Shown here in pieces: positions 63,298-64,000 of a DNA stretch of 64,000 bases. Below the pieces are notes generated by a model. It saw only the letters and a list, made by a program, of their open reading frames with translations. It had not been told where the DNA came from and made no database searches. The DNA is from Lachnospiraceae bacterium (GTDB taxonomy: Bacteria > Bacillota > Clostridia > Lachnospirales > Lachnospiraceae): the NCBI GenBank assembly GCA_017622845.1, contig JAGAQJ010000006.1, positions 29,167-93,166 of the forward strand, written 5' to 3'. The stretch's first letter is position 1, and the number at the start of each line of letters is the position of its first letter. The translations under genes and the position numbers were made by a program.

Positions 63298-64000
63298 ATG
63301 GCAAGAACAGTAGGCATTGGGATACAGGACTTTGGAAAAATTATAGAAAACAAGTACTTTTATATCGACAAGACAGATTTTATCCGCGAATGGTGGAGCA
63401 GTGGAGATGATGTGACACTGATAACCCGTCCGAGGCGTTTCGGAAAGACGTTGAATATGAGTATGGTGGAACAGTTTTTCTCGCTGAAATATGCCCAAAG
63501 AGGAGATTTGTTCGAAGGGCTTTCTATCTGGCAGCAGGAGGAATACAGGAAGATTCAGGGAACTTATCCGGTAATCAGTCTGTCTTTTGCAAACGTTAAA
63601 GAGGTGTCCTACGAGCTAACCAGAAAGAAAATATGTCAGATATTGACAAAGCTTTATGCGGACAATTCCTTTTTATTGGACAGCGGCCTGCTTCATGATG
63701 CAGACAAAAGATATTTTAAGCGCATCTCAGAGGACATGGACGACAGTGATGCAACACTGGCATTATACCAGCTGTCCGATTTTCTGAATCGTTATTATGG
63801 CAAAAAAGTGATTATCCTGTTGGATGAGTACGATACGCCTATGCAGGAGGCATATGTGGATGGCTATTGGAAGGAGCTGGTTGCGTTTACGAGAAGTCTG
63901 TTTAATGCGGCCTTTAAAACGAATCCATGGCTGGAGCGTGCTATCATGACCGGAATTACCAGAGTCAGTAAAGAATCTATCTTTTCAGACCTCAATAACC
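63298..64000 (+). CDS. AAA-ATPase/PD-(D/E)XK protein, 3' partial, intact so far
   Basis: The ATG at 63298 follows GAAGGAGGG. The frame stays open to the window end (234 codons). It reads MARTVGIGIQDFGKIIENKY, then FYIDKTDFIREWW, a P-loop RPRRFGKTLNMSMVEQFF (near 63427-63480), LSFANVKE, Walker B IILLDEYDTPMQEAY (near 63808-63855) and LERAIMTGITRVSKES (near 63930-63980). This is the predicted AAA-ATPase domain whose full proteins end in a PD-(D/E)XK nuclease-like domain. It is the functional counterpart of the pseudogene at 54394 and the remnants at 52132 and 53949. Its role is not established. Confidence 0.85.
   Translation, partial: MARTVGIGIQDFGKIIENKYFYIDKTDFIREWWSSGDDVTLITRPRRFGKTLNMSMVEQFFSLKYAQRGDLFEGLSIWQQEEYRKIQGTYPVISLSFANVKEVSYELTRKKICQILTKLYADNSFLLDSGLLHDADKRYFKRISEDMDDSDATLALYQLSDFLNRYYGKKVIILLDEYDTPMQEAYVDGYWKELVAFTRSLFNAAFKTNPWLERAIMTGITRVSKESIFSDLNN

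Overview
The window looks like a chromosome segment of a Gram-positive gut anaerobe of the Lachnospiraceae type. I infer this from strong purine-rich ribosome binding sites, moderate G+C, all-plus-strand gene packing, and gene families common in that group: DUF6273, the LIC_10190-type membrane protein, multicopy AAA-ATPase/PD-(D/E)XK genes, and MMPL proteins next to GLUG surface proteins. I saw no rRNA, tRNA or CRISPR array. Every gene I can support lies on the + strand.

Layout. (1) 0-6.2 kb: the end of an MMPL/RND-type exporter, translationally coupled to a 1304-residue membrane-anchored GLUG-repeat surface protein, closed by a strong terminator. (2) 6.4-36.3 kb: a long surface-glycan locus. 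It holds an AsnB-type amidotransferase, membrane glycosyltransferases, two GT11-type fucosyltransferases, many GT2 and GT4 enzymes, a GT17 enzyme, DUF5672 and DUF3431 proteins, an MBOAT/SGNH O-acetylation pair, an ABC flippase, a Wzy-like polymerase, a sulfatase-fold phospho-transferase, and a DegT aminotransferase plus WxcM/FdtA-like cupin. Two non-glycan insertions interrupt it: a YefM/ParE-like toxin-antitoxin pair (10.4-11.1 kb) and an AAA-ATPase/nuclease next to a HipA-like kinase (20.9-23.6 kb). (3) 36.4-52 kb: a visibly more AT-rich block with its own GT2, GT11, GT-C, LTA-synthase-like, methyltransferase, GT-D-like, GT4, ATP-grasp and two Wzx-like genes. It looks like a second, separately acquired glycan module. 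(4) 52-57 kb: a gene graveyard with tails, stubs, truncated and frameshifted genes, plus two small intact-looking peptides. (5) 57-63.2 kb: a 2036-residue secreted Ig-like (Big_2) protein, followed by the start of an intact AAA-ATPase/PD-(D/E)XK gene that runs off the window.

Function. Regions 2 and 3 together encode nucleotide-sugar modification, assembly by cytoplasmic and polyprenyl-phosphate-dependent glycosyltransferases, export by an ABC flippase and Wzx proteins, polymerisation, and decoration with O-acetyl and probably phospho-alcohol groups. Several intergenic gaps hold the 3' ends of vanished genes: a GT14 tail, a duplicated tail of a neighbouring gene, and an unidentified tail. The locus has therefore been rebuilt by cassette exchange. 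A run of nine C residues inside the second sulfatase-fold gene is a candidate phase-variation switch. Two related palindromic intergenic elements carry paired compensatory changes and are the best candidates here for an undescribed mobile or RNA element.
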